Notes: a model not told the origin generated them from the sequence alone. Shown: positions 12,681 to 24,936, numbered from the stretch's first letter. The stretch: DNA of 64,000 nucleotides from Canna indica (GCA_034359265.1 CP136892.1:13192501-13256500), one strand, 5' to 3'. A program made the numbers and translations.

Positions 12681-13508
12681 AGAAGGATTTAATGCTCTCC
12701 AAAATGGTCGTCATCGAGCTCTCCTGACGTATTTAGAAGAAACCCATGAGTAAGGTTTAGGAATATTTTCAACGGCCTCGCCTCCGATGCTGTCCTGGCC
12801 TTTCTTTTAGCCATTAACTTGAATAAGGATCCTGAAAGCAAAAGAAGTTTGGAAACCAAAGAAGACTCCTTTGCCACTTAGAAAAACCTCAAAAAAGGGC
12901 CAAGACACCGAAAGCGCAAAAAACTCGGATAACGAGTGGAGGCATACTTGCCTTAAAGACAAAAAAACCCCTAATCAGACGGACGACAAAAAGACTGCAG
13001 GGCTAATCTCAATCGATCAAAGTCGCCCTACGATGGTTTTTCAAAAAACCGTGTAAAGATCATGGGAACACTTTCCTATCGTGATTACTCATTCGAATCG
13101 AAAAGACAAAAATCAACCAAAGGACACCACAGAAAGACGCATACCCTACTAATGAACTCACGCAAATAAAGATACGACAACAAGATCCGCTCGAAGAAAA
13201 GACAAAATGGTTGTACACCCATTAAACTCGTCTTCCATGAAGCTGTCCTAGCTCGGTATCCTCAGGGCATTCTCCTTCAACCCGGCCCCTACTGTTATCC
13301 ACCTTGGAAGGGCCTCTTTGGTTACCTGATTCAAATTTCACAATCAAACACTTTGAAACGTCAAAAGACAAGATCCAGCATCCAGCTCAGCCCTTGCTAA
13401 GTCGCCCAAAATAGCTCTCTGGGAAACTCCTTGGAAACGTCAAAATACAAGATCCAAATTAAGAGCTCGGCACATAGTCCTCCAAACTCCGACCGAGCTC
13501 GAGGGGTG
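12681..13508. other. Unassigned internal sequence between two gypsy LTRs
   Basis: The 830 bp hold only short frames with a Lys/Asp-rich composition (for example around 12,871-13,056). I recognise no retrotransposon domain. The sequence CTCGAGGGGTG just before copy C resembles a polypurine tract, which would fit the inside of a small non-autonomous element bounded by copies B and C. Confidence 0.4.
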
Positions 13509-13890
13509 TGGACTTGACTAAAACTATTGGACCCGATCGTACTAGACGCAGCAGTGCCCCATCACTCACCCTGAACCAAACCATGTGGCCCCGCCCAACC
13601 AAACACTCTTGAGCCAGAATCAAGTTAGGCCAGACGGCTCCATCGGGGGAACCCATCGACCATATATGGACTCCCCACGTTCTTCCTTATCACAAAGTAT
13701 ATACCATCGTAAAGCCGCCATCTTCGTGTTGGCCTCGACCCATTCTGGGCAACAATCCTAACTAGATTATTGGGCAGCATGATCATCTCCACCTGCGATA
13801 TATAAAGACACGTCACACATCAGGTAACCTAAGTTCTAATTCCATAACCATCCACCTTGGAATCACCCTAACTTGGGCGTCAGAGTGTCT
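13509..13890 (+). mobile_element. LTR of the same gypsy family (copy C)
   Basis: It is close to copy B over its full length. Both have CCATCACTCACCCTGAACCA, AATCAAGTTAGGCCAGA and TTCCTTATCACAAAGTA at matching spacing. It begins TGGACTTGACTAAAACTATT and is recognisable to GAGTGTCTTTTGCAG near 13,897. Copies B and C resemble each other more than either resembles copy A. The stretch from here to about 14,160 has no recognised gene. Confidence 0.7.
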
Positions 13891-14159
13891 TTTGCAGCCC
13901 CCCCAACAGATGTTGAACCAAATAAGAAGAGACACCGAACAAGAGCGGAAGACCCCGATTCTTATGCAGGAACAGATAGGATACACGAATAATTTCTGAG
14001 GAGGTGATGCACACGTGTATGGAAGAAAGGAAGTGCAAGTTCGAAAGACGATGAATTTTTGGAAGGGTGATGCGTATATTGAGGGTGTCATTAACTAATT
14101 AACTACAAAAGAATTTAAATGATAAGTATATGAATTTTCATATATGTAACAAAGAGGTG

Positions 14160-14658
14160 TCATAAAGGATTTACAATTATTTGAAAATATTCATTGAGTA
14201 AAATTTGGACGAAAATTTATCGATAATTTTTAAATTTTTTTAATAAGTTATTTACAACTTTTCGACCCATTTTGGTCGAAAATTTCTGTTGGTAACTCTT
14301 TCTGATGCCGAGAGCCATCGGAACTCTAACGAAAATTTTCGACGATAAAAATTCTCATCGGAAGTTGTGGTCAATGTCTTTACCATTAATTAAGAATAAA
14401 AATAAGTTATTAATATTTCCCACGAACTTGCAACTATAAAGTCTGTCGAAAATTATTATTGACTAAATTTTTGACAAAAATTCATCGATAATCTATTAAA
14501 GTTCTTACAATAATATGATAATTTTTTGACTCATTTTGGTCAAAAATTTTATTGGTAACTCTTTCCGACGCTAAGAGTCATAAAAAATCTAACGAAATTT
14601 TTTGACAATATCTTCTCGTTGGAATTTGTGGTCGATGAATCCAATATTTCTTGTAGTG
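14160..14658. mobile_element. Terminal fragment of an older CACTA transposon
   Basis: It ends in TTCTTGTAGTG, the complement of CACTACAAGAA, the classic plant CACTA terminus. Inside are two diverged direct repeats of about 265 bp (about 14,190-14,375 and 14,455-14,640), each with CATTTTGGTC(G/A)AAAA, TTGGTAACTCTTTC and a GTGGTC-ATG tail. This looks like subterminal repeat sequence. The other end and any transposase are missing from this window. Confidence 0.65.
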
Positions 14659-14660
14659 GC

Positions 14661-14789
14661 CGTTGGTAATTGTGATGGCAATACTGGTTGTTGCATATGG
14701 TTTTAACAAATTGTATGATATCTAGCCATGGAAACAATTGAACGATTATTATCGATCCAACTTTTGAGTTTTACTGATCAGATCGAATT
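14661..14789 (+). repeat. Direct duplicate of 62,779-62,881
   Basis: Both copies begin CGTTGGTAATT and share TAACAAATTGTA and CGATTATTATCGATCCAACT, followed by TTTTGAGTTTTACTGATCAG and ATCGAATT. This copy has about 27 extra bases after AAATTGTA. It lies between an old CACTA end and the LINE start. The second copy lies beside the acyltransferase gene. Confidence 0.8.
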
Positions 14790-14816
14790 GGATTCAGAAG
14801 CAAGGATGAACATCAA

Positions 14817-15739
14817 ATGAGTAGCTCCTTTCGTCGTCGTCAGCCACCCTTCTCTTCGGGCCTTATGGGTCGTCCCCCTGCGCCTTACTTTCGGCGTCGT
14901 TCCCCCCTCCCGAGGTAGTGTCCCCCCTTCTCTCACGTTCGACTTCCTCCCCCGCCTCCTTCTTCTCGCGCACACCCTGTCCCTCCTCCGGGTTTGGTGC
15001 TCTGTGGTGATCGACCACCCCCTTGTGGCCTTCGCGCACCCTGCTTCTTCGCTGCTTGCCTCCCTATCGCACCCTGCCACTACGGTTTGGACCCACGTAC
15101 CTTCTCATCGTTGCTCGTGAGCACCCCTCCCTACTCCTGCTTCGATCGTCTCCCCTCTTCTTCTGCTTTGTCCACTGATCCTTCCACCTCCGCCCCTCTT
15201 CTGCTTCCCACGCATCCTCGTCCTTTTTCTTTTAATGACATCATCAGGAATGGAGCCCGTTCGTACCCCCTCCTCCTCCTCCCCCTCCCTCTCATCCGGC
15301 TCCCTTCGCTTGACGTCCCTTCGTATCTTCTTTCCATGATCTATGGGGGCAGCAACGCTATTTTCGTTGCCTAGATAGGGGCCACCACGTTGCTACCTGC
15401 AGGTCCATTGGAGCTTGCTTGTTCTACAAAAAATATGGTCACATCTCCTCTCGTTGCCCATGCCGTCCTCCTCATTGCCGTTTTAGTAGTTCTCATTATA
15501 TCGCTTCTTCGCAGAGGCCTCATGATGACTACTATCTCCCTTCCCCTCTCTTCACTCGTCCCTTTAAAACTCTTCCTCTCTCCTCACTCCCAGAATGTTC
15601 CTTTGTCGACGGCAACTCCCCCTTTCCTTCTATGGTGTCCAATCGTCCTCTACGTGGTAGCATCTTCCTCTCTTGCTCTCCTTCGACTCTCGATGGTCGG
15701 GGCCTACTGCATAGAAAGGGAATCTGAATCTCCCTCTAT
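14817..15739 (+). pseudogene. LINE ORF1, first piece (proline-rich start and zinc-knuckle region)
   Basis: From an ATG at 14,817 the frame reads MSSSFRRRQPPFSSG and continues in Pro/Ser/Arg-rich sequence with a stop near 14,915. Near 15,410-15,450 another frame reads FYKKYGHISSRCPCR, the remains of a CCHC knuckle in which one cysteine codon reads as tyrosine. Plant LINE ORF1 proteins bind RNA. The piece ends at the TAT duplication of CACTA copy 1 and resumes at 23,029. Assignment rests on continuity with the downstream endonuclease. It has multiple stops and shifts and is not functional. Confidence 0.6.
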
Positions 15740-15761
15740 CACTACTAGAAAAATGGGCATC

Positions 15762-16090
15762 AGCAACGGCTGATACCGTTGCTGAAGAGCATCAGCAACG
15801 GCCGCGCCGTTGCAATAGAGCCGTGACAGAAAGTCGCGTTGCTGATAACTTAGCAACAGATCAGCAACGGCCGCTCGGGCCATCGCTAAAAATATTATCA
15901 GCAACAGTTTTGCCACAGACCCGGAGCCGTTGCTGATAACATTAATAGCAACGGCCGCTGAGTCCGTAGCAAAACTGTTAGTAAAACTCCGTCGCTAAGC
16001 CGTTGCTGTAGGTCATTAGCAACGGCTTTCGATACACTTTTAGCAACGGCTTTCCCACGGACGCCCGTGGGAAAGCCGTTGCTGATGACG
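15762..16090. repeat. 3' subterminal repeat array of CACTA copy 1
   Basis: Repeated (AT)CAGCAACGGC and its complement GCCGTTGCTGAT alternate to form imperfect palindromes of roughly 40-60 bp. In En/Spm, short subterminal motifs bind the TnpA protein; the motif here is different, so binding is an inference. Confidence 0.85.
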
Positions 16091-16388
16091 TATACCTGCA
16101 AACAGAAAATTTGAAAATTTCAAATTTCCATTGATACATTGATACATTATCTGATACATAACTCACACACCCATACCCTCATACACACATTCATTCACAC
16201 ATCACAAACACCTCATACACACATTCATTCACACATCACTAACACACCAAGATATACATCAAAACAATTATATTTATATTGATAATTATCCACGATAGTA
16301 TAAAAACAATTCAAATGCAAAATTGAAGTATCAATATCCAAACAAAATAAGTTAAACAAGTTCAATATCCAAACAAAAAATCTCACGA

Positions 16389-17924
16389 TCACGATGGAGG
16401 ATGGTCTGGATTATATGGCGGGGTCTGGAGTGCTTGAGTGTACACCGGCGTGGACTGACTCGAGGACGATGGATTAGATGATGCCGAAGAGATGCCTGCT
16501 TCGGGATGACCTGACATGTTGCGTAGCATAGCTTGTATATCCGCCATCATCTGACTCTGGCGCTCCATCATCTAAGTCTGACGCGCGACCGTCTCCTCTA
16601 GTGTCCTTATCCTATTACTATGATCATAACTGGATCTGGAGGTGGACGGCCGCTCACCAGCGACCGGAGGGGTCGGTGCCCCAAGTGGCCCTAGTACGGC
16701 TCGCGCATGACCACTATCTGCGAAGCCATATACGCGGCCATGGTCCCAGCCACCTGCGGCCTCGACCCACGATGCTGCGTCAAAGTCCTCGGGGGTACCC
16801 CCGCGCTGCACCACCGTCTGGCTGTAGGTCTCCTACTCGAGTTTGATTTTTTGTTTAATATTTATAATAAAACTTAAATTATAAATATATAATGAATAAT
16901 TTAAACAAATATATAATTACCATAATGTATGCAGCGCGGTTGTGGATGTACTCCCCCGTCCCATGTGCTCGACGGTGAGTCCGCTCAAACACCGCCATCG
17001 GGGAGGGTCGCTGGACAGTCCCGTCATCCGACACCGTCGTCTACATTTACAAAACAAATACATTAATTAGTACACATAATAACAAATAAAATATATAATT
17101 AAAAGATATACTTACCATACGGTTTGCGTGCACTGCAAATGCAACAGAGACGCCGGTGTGACGCGATGCTCCCCCCGACATGCGATTTCTAGCCGCATTC
17201 CGAGAAACCTCCTGCCATCGATCCGTCGACCATATCCCCACGTGTTGGTCCCATATATCCGGAGTAATCCAACCGGGGCCGTATCCCCGAGTCTCCGCGA
17301 TGTTAGTGGTCCCAGCTCGGGCCATCGCTTGGGACCGAGCCTGCCCCAGCTGCCCGTTGTACCTTGCCCGGGAAATAGCCTCCCAGGCAGCGTAAATAAA
17401 GGGCCTCTGGTCCTCGGCCCATGTATAGCGAGCCTGCAAAATAATAATATCAGTACCAATATTAATATATCATTATGCATGTAAAAAATAATAATAATAC
17501 GTGCCTCAAACTCGCGCCATAACATGTCGACGTGCTCGCTAGGCACGTGAGACCACGTAGGCCATGCCCCGTGCATGTATCGTCGAATAGTAGAAGAAAT
17601 GCTCCTCGGCACTTCTTCTTGCTCGAACCTGCACAACAAAAATAAATTTTAATATTATATTATGATATAATGAATTTGTAATGATTCATAATTCATGATA
17701 TATTACCGCTCCCCAATCACGCTAATCAATCTACGTGACTCTGTGGCTGGTGGAGGCTGCCACCTGTTCGGCCCGCGTGGCCGCCTACGTCTGGATGTAC
17801 TAGCCTCGGCAGTATCATCCTCATGAGGATCAGCAACAGGAGGATCAGCAACATGAGTAAGTGCTGGAGTCTCACCGATCGGAGACTCCGAAGCTCTCCT
17901 GCGTCGATAACCACGACCAGACAT
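16389..17924 (-). pseudogene. Second CACTA gene, Transposase_24 (Ptta/En/Spm) type, copy 1
   Basis: The start MSGRGYRRRRASESPIGE lies at 17,924. The exon pattern matches the intact gene at 43,000-44,520, read on the minus strand: a first exon ending near 17,707, then FEQEEVPRSISS, ARYTWAEDQRPFIYAAW and TTVSDDGTVQRPSP, then RGGTPEDFDAASWVEAAGG. The last exon has a stop after TVARQT, next to a 21-bp insertion relative to copy 2, and a second stop after NPDHPPS where copy 2 reads serine. In this superfamily the second gene encodes a DNA-binding partner of the transposase. This copy would give a protein lacking its C-terminus. Confidence 0.85.
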
Positions 17925-17999
17925 ATCTGTCGAACAAACATATAATCAGATTATTGTATAAATAGTAGAGATATATTTAATAAAATATATACTTTACAA

Positions 18000-18024
18000 T
18001 TATTCTTCATCATCTGAATAATAG

Positions 18025-18056
<32 letters not shown>

Positions 18057-21000
18057 CTCTTCTTCATCTTCTTCATCTCCAGCTTCCTCAATTTCATGAT
18101 CGTCATCATCAGCATATTCAACTTCTAATTGAATTGACGTTGTGTCTGCATCCTCGAGTATTGGAATAATACGATCCACAGCAGGAAGATCATCTTCTTG
18201 ATAGAAACCAGGAGGATCATTTTCTCCTACTATCGGATCAATTTTTCCTCTACCTTTTGTCTTACAGACTACACGCCAATCTGCTCTATCTTTATTTCGA
18301 GCCGGATACTTCGCGTAATATACTTGTTCGGCTTGTGATGCCAATATAAAAGGCTCATTTGCTGCCAATTTCGGTTTGTAATTAACCTCAACAAGTTTGT
18401 ATTTTGGATGAACTTTCATGCCTCGTTCTGTTGTATCGAACCAATGACATCTAAATAGGATCACTGATTTCAAGCCGAAGTAGTGCAACTCTATCACTTC
18501 TTCCACCAGTCCATAAAAATCCATATCACATTCAACATAGGTTGTCCCTTTCACGCAGACCCCAGCATTCATCGTCTTCTTTGTAAATGAATATTCAACC
18601 GTGTGAAATTTATACCCGTTAACAAAATATCCGCTATAGCACGACACAAGTCGCGACGGTCCACTAACAAACTCAAATATTCTTTCATCTATTTCAGCTC
18701 TGTGATCTTTGCTGTAAGTCTGAATCCAAGTAGGGAAATCACGATTCCGTAATCTCTCCAATTGTTGATCGTTGTGAATAGAGTATTTTTGCACCATCTC
18801 AATGTCAAATATTTCAATGAATTGTTCAATCTCTGGACAATTGAGTAATACATACAAGTGTGCCAAATGATACTCTTCATCGCTTAAGTGTCGAGATGGA
18901 CGAGAACCAAAAGCACGACCAGAGTGACAAAATATATTTAAACGTCCATCTGAATGTCGAACACCCCCGTCGTCGTTACGTGGAAGACGATCAAATCTTG
19001 TCTGTACTGTGGATTCAAAGTAAAATGAGCAGAATGTTGAAATTTCTTGGATGATATACGATTCAGATATTGATCCTTCAACAGCTGCGGTGTTCTTTAC
19101 TTTTTTCTTCAGACGATTCATGTATCTTTCAAATAAGTACATCCAACGATATTGAACGGGGCCACCAACTCGTGCCTCGTATGCCAAGTGTATCGGTAGA
19201 TGCTCCATCGAGTCAAAAAATGCAGGAGGGAAAAACTGCTCCAGCTTGCATATGATTTCAACAATATTATTTTCAAGTGTTGACATATCTTCGACTCGAA
19301 GGACATTTGCACAGATGCTTCTAAAAAACATACTTAATTCAGTCAACGGACCCAAAATATTATCAGGTAGAAGATCTCGAAATGCGATCGGAAGTAATCT
19401 CTGCATGAATACATGACAATCATGGCTCTTCATCCCTGATATTTTGCAATCATCGACGTTCACACATCGAGATTAGTTTGAAGCATATCCATCGGGTAAT
19501 CTGAGTTCTTTTACCCATTGACAAACATCTTTGATCTGTTGTTTATTTAACACATATAGGGCATTCGGTTTCAGATATCGTCCGTTGACCTCTTGTAACT
19601 CCAACTCTGGTCTTTTACAAAGTATTTTCAGATCATGTCGGGCTTTGACATTATCTTTAGTTTTTCCAGAAATATCCATCAAAGTGTTGAAAATTTTATC
19701 AAACATATTTTTTTCAATGTGCATGACATCTAAATTATGTCGAATCAATAATGAACTCCAATAGGGCAATTCCCAAAAGATACTTTTTTTCACCTAGTTG
19801 TGTGTTTGGCCAAAACCTGACACTCTTTCACTGCGACCAAATACTATATCTGGAAGTGCTGAAACATGTGCTAACATTTGTTCACCAGACAACATCGGTG
19901 GTGGCCCATCTCTTTCGACTCTGCCCTTAGTAAATTTATTACGATTCCTTCGATACTGGTGATTAACCGGTAGGAATCGACGATGACAATCAAAGAATGA
20001 GATTTTTCGTCCGTTCTGAAGACTGATTGATTTAGAGTGTTCCATACAATACGGGCAAGAGAGTCGGCCGTGAGTGCTCCAACCCGACAACATGCCGTAC
20101 GCGGGGAAATCATTGATTGTCCATAAGACCGCGGCCTTTAAATTGAAGTTTTGCTTCCGATGACAATCATAAGTGACAGCTCCCTCAGTCCACAATATTT
20201 TCAATTCATCATCTATCAAGGGTCTGAGAAATATGTCAATTTCTTCTCGCGGACCCTTAGGACCCGGAATAATCATCGAAAGATAAATAAATTCATCTTT
20301 CATGCACATTGACGGTGGCAAATTATAAACTGTCAGCAGCACTGGCCAAACTGAATAAGGAGTTGCAGAATGTCCAAACGGATTAAAACCATTTGTGCAC
20401 AATCCCAATCTGATATTTCTAGTATCCCTAGCAAATGAAGGATAACATGTATCCAAATGTTTCCATGCTTCACTGTCAGATGGATGAGTCATTACTGTAT
20501 CATCACGACTTCTTGCATGCCAACTCATGTAGGGGGGCTGTCTTTTCCGACATGAATAATCTTTGAAGCCTCGGTGTTAGTGGAAAATACCGAAGCACCT
20601 TAAATGGGATATTTTTCTGTCGGGCCGATTTCTTCTCCTTGTAACAAGGGTGTTGACATACAGGGCATTTATCCAACTGCACATTTTCTTTATAATATAA
20701 AATGCAGTTATTTTGGCACGCGTGTATTTTTTCGTACCCAAGCCCCAATTTTCTCATTAGCTTTTTAGTCTTATAAAAAGTAGGCTCAAACTTATTATCA
20801 GTAGGCAGCATTCCATTAATCAATCCAGCAATCTGATCATACGTAACTCCGCTGATATTACAATCGGCCTTGATGTTTAAGAGCTGTGTCATTGCTGAAA
20901 ACCTAGTATATTTAGGACAATTCTCATACAAAGGTTCATCGGCAGCTTTCAACATCTCGTAAAATTTTGCAGCTTCTTTATTCGGTAATTCAATCTCTAC

Positions 21001-21474
21001 CGCAGCCCCTACTTCTGTGATATCAACCGTTGTAGTATCTGGTGGGACTGATGTCTGAAGAACTGGCCGATTAACATTATCATTCAGGCGGAATTGACCC
21101 CCAAGACTATCAAGTATCATAGTTCTATAGGGATTACATTGACCGGATGAAGAAGCACCAGCAGAGGAAGATTCACCATATGTCTGAACGACAGGATTGC
21201 TCGACGTCCCGACTTCGCGTGACTCCCCGTGACAAGTCCATAGAAAATATCTTGGTGCAAATCCTTTGCTATATAGATGCAGAGTGACAGTCTCCCGATC
21301 CAAAAATCGTCCATTTGAACAAATGTGGCACGGACATCGGATTTGATCACCCATGCTAACGAAATTCCGATTCGAATAGGCGAAATTTAGGAAGTACGTT
21401 ACGCCTAATCGAAACTCATTTGTTAAATTTCCACGATCAAGACGTCGGTACATCCAATTTCGATCAGCCGACAT
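18000..21474 (-). pseudogene. CACTA TNP2-type transposase, copy 1, inactivated
   Basis: The ATG start is at 21,474 (MSADRNWMYRRLDRG). Domains follow in the same order as the intact copy 2: transposase-associated N-terminal domain, Transposase_21 (CTNGFNPFG, CPYCMEHSKS), DUF4218, DUF4216, acidic tail. Three lesions break it. A 1-bp expansion of a C run (six against five) near 20,532 shifts the frame after LFMSEK. A TGG-to-TAG change near 19,795 stops after FGQTHN. A TTA-to-TAA change near 19,472 stops after GYASN. The first aspartate of the CTDGFNPFG motif reads as asparagine here. There is also an in-frame extra GAT codon (LIDDELK against LIDELK). Confidence 0.95.
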
Positions 21475-21548
21475 GATTCTGTCAATCAATGACAATTTCT
21501 TTGGTTAATGTCTTTAGGTGAGATTGTCCTATTCCATTCGGGATTTAT

Positions 21549-21738
21549 GTTATTCGTACTGCACTTACGTTTTTATTTTAACTGTTAACTAATTATTCTA
21601 AATTTCGACAGCATCTCCCTACAGTTCTCCGAATACGCATATCATCTGGGCGCGTAACGGAGAACAAGAGAGATGTTGCCGAATTTTAGAATAATTAGTT
21701 AACAGTTAAAATAAAAACGTAAGTGCAATACAAATAAC
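21549..21738. repeat. Palindrome of about 190 bp upstream of the transposase, copy 1
   Basis: The left arm from GTTATTCGTACTGCACTTAC pairs with the right arm ending GTAAGTGCAATACAAATAAC. Both arms pass through TTTTAACTGTTAACTAATTA and a CTCCGAATACGC/GCGCGTAACGGAG apex. The arms are about 85 bp with few mismatches. The same structure is present at 39,188-39,377. Confidence 0.9.
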
Positions 21739-21947
21739 TATATTCCCAAATTGTCCAATCAGGGATAATTCAAGAATTGTACGTCGTATAAAAGATCATC
21801 TACTTCTTTTACACGAACATATAATTCCCGAACGGATCTAAGGTTTTGCTAAATCATATCCGATTCGTCGATGCGTACGTGAAACATATCAACTCGTCGG
21901 ATGGATGATTATTTTCTAAATGTTTCGAGACAGTTCGAGTCCATATT

Positions 21948-22312
21948 GGACGATTTCGGCGCGCGTCCGAAGTGGACGATTCCGGCGCGAGTCCGAATTG
22001 GACGACTCCGGCGCGCGTCCGAAGTGGACGATTCCGGCGCGAGTCAGAATTGGACGATTCCGACGCGCGTCCGAAGTGGACGATTCCGGCGCGAGTCCGA
22101 ATTGGATGATTCCGGCGCGCGTCCGAATTGGACGATTCCGGCGCGAGTCCGAATTGGATGATTCCGGTGCGCGTCCGAAGTGGATGATTCCGGCGCGAGT
22201 CCGAATTGGATGATTCCGGCGCGTGTCCGAAGTGGACGATTCTGGCGCGCGTCCGAAGTGGACAAACCGGTGCGCGTCCGAAGTGGACGATTCCGGCGCG
22301 CGTCCGAAATTA
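21948..22312. repeat. 26-bp minisatellite of CACTA copy 1, about 14 units
   Basis: Units follow GGACGATTCCGGCGCGAGTC plus CGAATT, with A/G and GAG/GCG variants. Because 26 is not a multiple of three, all frames stay open and give spurious Arg/Ser-rich ORFs. It lies between the leader exon and the palindrome. Confidence 0.9.
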
Positions 22313-22604
22313 ATCTAAACCCTAATAATTAATCTAACAAATTAAACAATTAATCTAAACAATTATAAAACAATTAATTAACAATTATAAAATAATAATA
22401 TATATATATATATATAATTATAAATTCCGGCGCCGGAGTCCACCCTCCGGCGCCGGCGTATAGTGGCCGGACACACTGTCCGGCCACTGTAGAAGGTCCG
22501 GCGGCGGCCATCGGCCGACCGCCGCCGGCCGAAACCCTAGAAATAGGGTTTCGGTCGGATTGATTCCCGCCGGCCGCAACGGGAAGAGACGGCCGGCCGA
22601 TCAA

Positions 22605-22720
22605 CATACCTGAACAAGTCGGCAGCAGCGGGAGGAGGAAGAGGCGTCGTCGGCAGCAGCGGCAGCGGCGGCGGCAACAGCGGGAGGAAGAAGGGTTGGG
22701 CGCGACTGGTGCCCTATATA
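22605..22720 (-). promoter_or_regulatory. TATA box, leader exon and splice donor of CACTA copy 1
   Basis: On the minus strand, TATATA at 22,720-22,715 directly follows the last subterminal repeat. A GC-rich, Arg/Ala-codon-like leader follows and ends in TTGTTCAG|GTATGT at 22,610/22,609. This matches the arrangement in copy 2. Confidence 0.6.
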
Positions 22721-22726
22721 AACTTA

Positions 22727-23010
22727 TCAGCAACGGCTCACTCGCCCGTTAGAAAGCCGTTGCTGATAAGTTATCATCAGCAACGGCTCACTTATCCGTT
22801 AGCAAGCCGTTGCTGATAATTAAAATATCAGCAACGGCTCGCCTTTCCGTCAGAAAGCCATTGCTGATAATTAAAATAATCCGCAACGGCTCGGGTTTCC
22901 GTTAGAACGCCGTTGCAGATACAAATATCTGCAACGGCTCGGGCGGCCGTAAGAATGCCGTTGCAAATAGCAACGACTTGAGCGGCCGTTGCTGATAGCC
23001 GTTGCTGAAG
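22727..23010. repeat. 5' subterminal repeat array of CACTA copy 1
   Basis: Five or so imperfect palindromes of the form ATCAGCAACGGCT, a variable spacer, then GCCGTTGCTGATAA run up to the TIR. One repeat has a C-to-T change (GCCATTGCTG). Confidence 0.85.
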
Positions 23011-23031
23011 ACCAAGTTTCTAGTAGTGTAT

Positions 23032-23129
23032 GGTGCATGCTGCCCCGCTCAGCAAATCCTGCAATTTGTGGCCTAATGCTTCTATTCCTTCGAGAGCGAT
23101 CAGTCTCTTCGGCGAATCAAGGAATTGGA
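23032..23129 (+). pseudogene. LINE ORF1, second piece
   Basis: This 100-bp stretch links the LINE sequence before CACTA copy 1 with the sequence after the first solo LTR. Joined in order, the pieces give a continuous LINE-like backbone. No motif is diagnostic on its own. Confidence 0.55.
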
Positions 23130-24936
23130 TGTAAGTTGAATGTCCTACACTTGAGGGGGGGTGAATACTGTGTTCGCTAAGACTTTAGCCTAATTCTGAT
23201 TTTAATAAATTCTTGATTACTTAGGCAAAAGACAATATGAGTTAATTACGTGCGAAAGCAAATGAAAAGCAATTAAACAAGCACAAATAGAAACAATGCT
23301 AACACATAAATTTATAGTGGTTCGGCCCCAATGCCTACTCCACTACCCAAGCACCTCGCTTAGGATTTCACTCGCAATTCACTAGATAAAGAGTTCCTTA
23401 CAATGAGGAATTTTTACTGAAAAGTCTACGCTCTCACACCAAACGCACTTCTATACTCTAAAGTCTTCGCCTTCCTACCGAGAGCACTCTCCCACCTCAC
23501 TATCACCTAAGGAAACTCTAATCCTAGATTACAAGGGTGGACTTATGCCTTACAACTAGGGCTGGCAACAGAGCGGATACGATGCGGATACTGGATTATC
23601 CGTATCCGCACCGCACCCCATATCCGCTCATCCGTATCCGCACCATATCCGCTACGGATGTGAATATGGATATCCATATCCACACCGCTTCAAATACGGA
23701 TATCCGCACCGCATCCGTATCCGCACCGTATTTAATAAAAAATATTAAAATTATATATTTAATTAAAAAAATCAATAAATTACCAATTCATTAATCCAAA
23801 ATAAATATATAATATACTTCAAAATTCATCTTGACATGAAATTACCGTAGAGCTCTTATATATATTAATAACTTATATGGGTAAAATAGTAATTCAGATA
23901 CGCGGATAGACGGTGCGGATACGGTGCGAATACGGTGCAGATCCACAGCCATATCCGTATTCGCACCATATCCGCGCGGATATAAATTTTCTAAATCCGT
24001 ATCCGTATCCATATCCATTTTTACTTGCGGATATGGATCGGATACGGTGCGGATACGGTTTTTAGTTAGCGGATGCGGATAAAATTGACACCCCTACTTA
24101 CAACCAAGGCAACCACCACTCTCAATAAACCCAACACCCTAGGTTTACACACTAAAGTAACAATAAAATAAACACAAAAATACAATAACAAATGGAGCAA
24201 TAAACAAAACCAAGTATACTTAGCTCCAATACAAGTTCCCTAGTCCTCATGATGCCGTTGGATGATGAATAATGAAGAGTGAAGGCTCAATCAAGGCTTA
24301 ACATCAAAAATACCATTTGCACGAAAGATAGCTCAAGAAAAGCTTGCAAATATGAAGGGATGGCTCAATGAAAGGTTCAACGACATGGAAGACAAGTTTG
24401 GGGTCCTTTTATAAAGATCCCAAAGCAAGAAGCTCAAAAAGGTAGTTTTGGTGATTCGGATCTATTTAGATCCGTTGGGTGATTCGGTCGACCACCGATC
24501 GATCCTCGACTGACCGAGGATCGGCCGCAGGTCGGCCTACTGAGTTTTGGAAACTTTCCAGAACCCTTCCGGTCAATCCTCGGGCGATCGTCGGTCAACT
24601 GAGGATCGATTGAGATTCGACCAAACCTTTGATCAGAACTTAGTTTCTGATTTTTCTGTATTTCTTTGGATTTTAGGTTTTGGGGTTTCTTGCTTTATAA
24701 AGAGGATATACAACATATGCTAGACACCCTAAGCCAATACCCTATCTTCCCGATGAAATTCGATCGTCGACAATCGTCCTTCTAATTTATCTGATTCCTC
24801 TGATTTTTCGATTGCGAACATCGCGCGCAAACTAATTAACTTGAAACTTGGAAATATTTCTCGCTCGAACATTATTGTCATGTTTGTTATAATAAAGCCT
24901 AAGATTAAAACCAAGGTTGAAAATTTTAGGCTAACA
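23130..24936 (-). mobile_element. Solo LTR 1 of the copia family, interrupted by a hAT MITE
   Basis: The plus strand starts TGTAAGTTGAATG and CTTGAGGGGGGGTGAATA, and ends GGTTGAAAATTTTAGGCTAACA, the complement of a TGTTAGCC LTR start. Without the nested MITE it is about 1,260 bp. A TATA-like motif (TTTTATAAAG) lies at about 24,410. Next to it, 24,480-24,620 is filled with GGTCGACC/GATCGAT-type short repeats. The flanks TTGGA and CTCGA agree at only three of five positions, so the duplication is decayed or the two ends came from different insertions. Confidence 0.8.
23557..24096. mobile_element. Non-autonomous hAT-type MITE with 8-bp duplication
   Basis: It is flanked by CTTACAAC at 23,549-23,556 and 24,097-24,104. 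Its ends are TAGGGCTGGCAACAGAGCG and, inverted, TAGGGGTGTCAATTTTATCC. Subterminal regions are arrays of GGATATCCG, GCGGATACG and CGTATCCGCACCG. The middle is AT-rich and noncoding. Confidence 0.9.

Larger units (their letters stand above)
15740..23028 (-). mobile_element. CACTA transposon copy 1 (En/Spm superfamily), defective
   Basis: The 7,289-bp element starts CACTACTAGAAA and ends TTTCTAGTAGTG, and it is flanked by the 3-bp duplication TAT (15,737-15,739 and 23,029-23,031). The gene order on the minus strand is: TATA box, leader exon, 26-bp minisatellite, palindrome, TNP2-type transposase, second transposase-like gene. Both genes carry nonsense or frameshift mutations. Subterminal CAGCAACGGC repeats fill 15,762-16,090 and 22,727-23,010. 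It is nearly identical to copy 2 at 37,974-45,222 but in inverted orientation. It is inserted in LINE ORF1. Confidence 0.95.

Noticed and set aside
15131..15727. Several 68-127-residue frames as independent genes
   Set aside because: They overlap each other in different frames and fall in the Pro/Ser-rich LINE ORF1 remnant that continues after CACTA copy 1.
21901..22265. Overlapping Arg/Ser-rich frames of 73-97 residues on both strands
   Set aside because: They are produced by the 26-bp minisatellite, whose period is not a multiple of three, so all frames repeat. No start context or conservation beyond the repeat.
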